Positions 63,874 to 64,000 of a stretch of DNA of 64,000 bases are shown here, in pieces. Made by a program: the position numbers and the translations under genes. The DNA comes from Hymenolepis diminuta. Taxonomy: Eukaryota; Platyhelminthes; Cestoda; Cyclophyllidea; Hymenolepididae. The notes under the pieces were generated by a model. It was not told where the DNA came from. It searched no databases and saw only the letters and a program-made list of their open reading frames with translations. The stretch lies in assembly GCA_900708905.1 (NCBI GenBank), contig CAADRB010000020.1, positions 830,918-894,917 of the forward strand, written 5' to 3'. Each line of letters starts with the position of its first letter. Positions within the stretch are counted from its first letter, which is position 1.

Positions 63874-64000
63874 TAACGGAGTCCTAACAGTTTTGCAGAT
63901 TACAGAACAACTTGAAATTCTAATCAAGCTTAAGTCACGTGGGTTATTCTAATCAAATACATATATTAATAATATTATAATTATTCAATTTTCACACGGG
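63874..64000. other. right flank, nothing seen
   Basis: This is AT-rich sequence after the TA target site of mariner copy 3, with no gene or repeat visible. Confidence 0.4.

Noticed and set aside
1..64000. CRISPR arrays, operons, bacterial promoters or a prophage
   Set aside because: No regularly spaced repeats or packed same-strand genes; spliced genes and SINEs show that the sequence is eukaryotic.

Overview
The window is eukaryotic. It is AT-rich and carries two spliced genes with GT-AG introns of a few hundred bases to several kilobases, a mariner DNA transposon family, a tRNA-derived short interspersed repeat and three runs of N. The base composition, long repeat-filled introns and repeat types would suit a parasitic flatworm (a hymenolepidid tapeworm or a schistosome-like fluke). 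That is inference; nothing in the sequence proves the taxon.

Left part (1-21854): the window opens inside the 3' half of a mariner element that starts exactly at a contig edge. A minus-strand gene then runs from at least 21854 down to 1427. Seven exons with consistent splice phases encode a type I membrane protein: two SUEL (galactose-binding lectin-like) domains with eight cysteines each, a juxtamembrane stalk, one transmembrane helix and a 320-residue cytoplasmic tail. This is the layout of the EVA-1/EVA1C family (SLT/netrin axon-guidance co-receptor). The 5' end with the signal peptide was not found. Its largest intron holds a second mariner copy, a SINE copy and an unexplained 172-codon ORF.

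Middle part (21855-58830): about 37 kb with no gene I can identify. It holds seven more SINE copies (one on the minus strand), a diverged repeat pair, an AT microsatellite, a palindrome/hairpin block, a 50-base gap and one tentative small secreted-protein gene near 50.2-50.6 kb.

Right part (58831-64000): a compact three-exon plus-strand gene for a Dcp2-like Nudix protein (mRNA decapping family) of about 224 residues, with a SINE in its first intron and several substitutions at usually conserved active-site positions. About 2.7 kb of unassigned sequence follows, then a complete-ended but coding-defective mariner copy on the minus strand, again interrupted by a gap.

The two genes share no evident pathway and face opposite ways far apart. 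The strongest structural observation is that all three mariner copies break at the same internal base next to a gap or window edge and are identical by eye over about 400 bases. They share frameshifts, and one copy changes abruptly to a diverged 3' end. That points to recent amplification of a dead element, to assembly gap-filling from one repeat contig, or to both.
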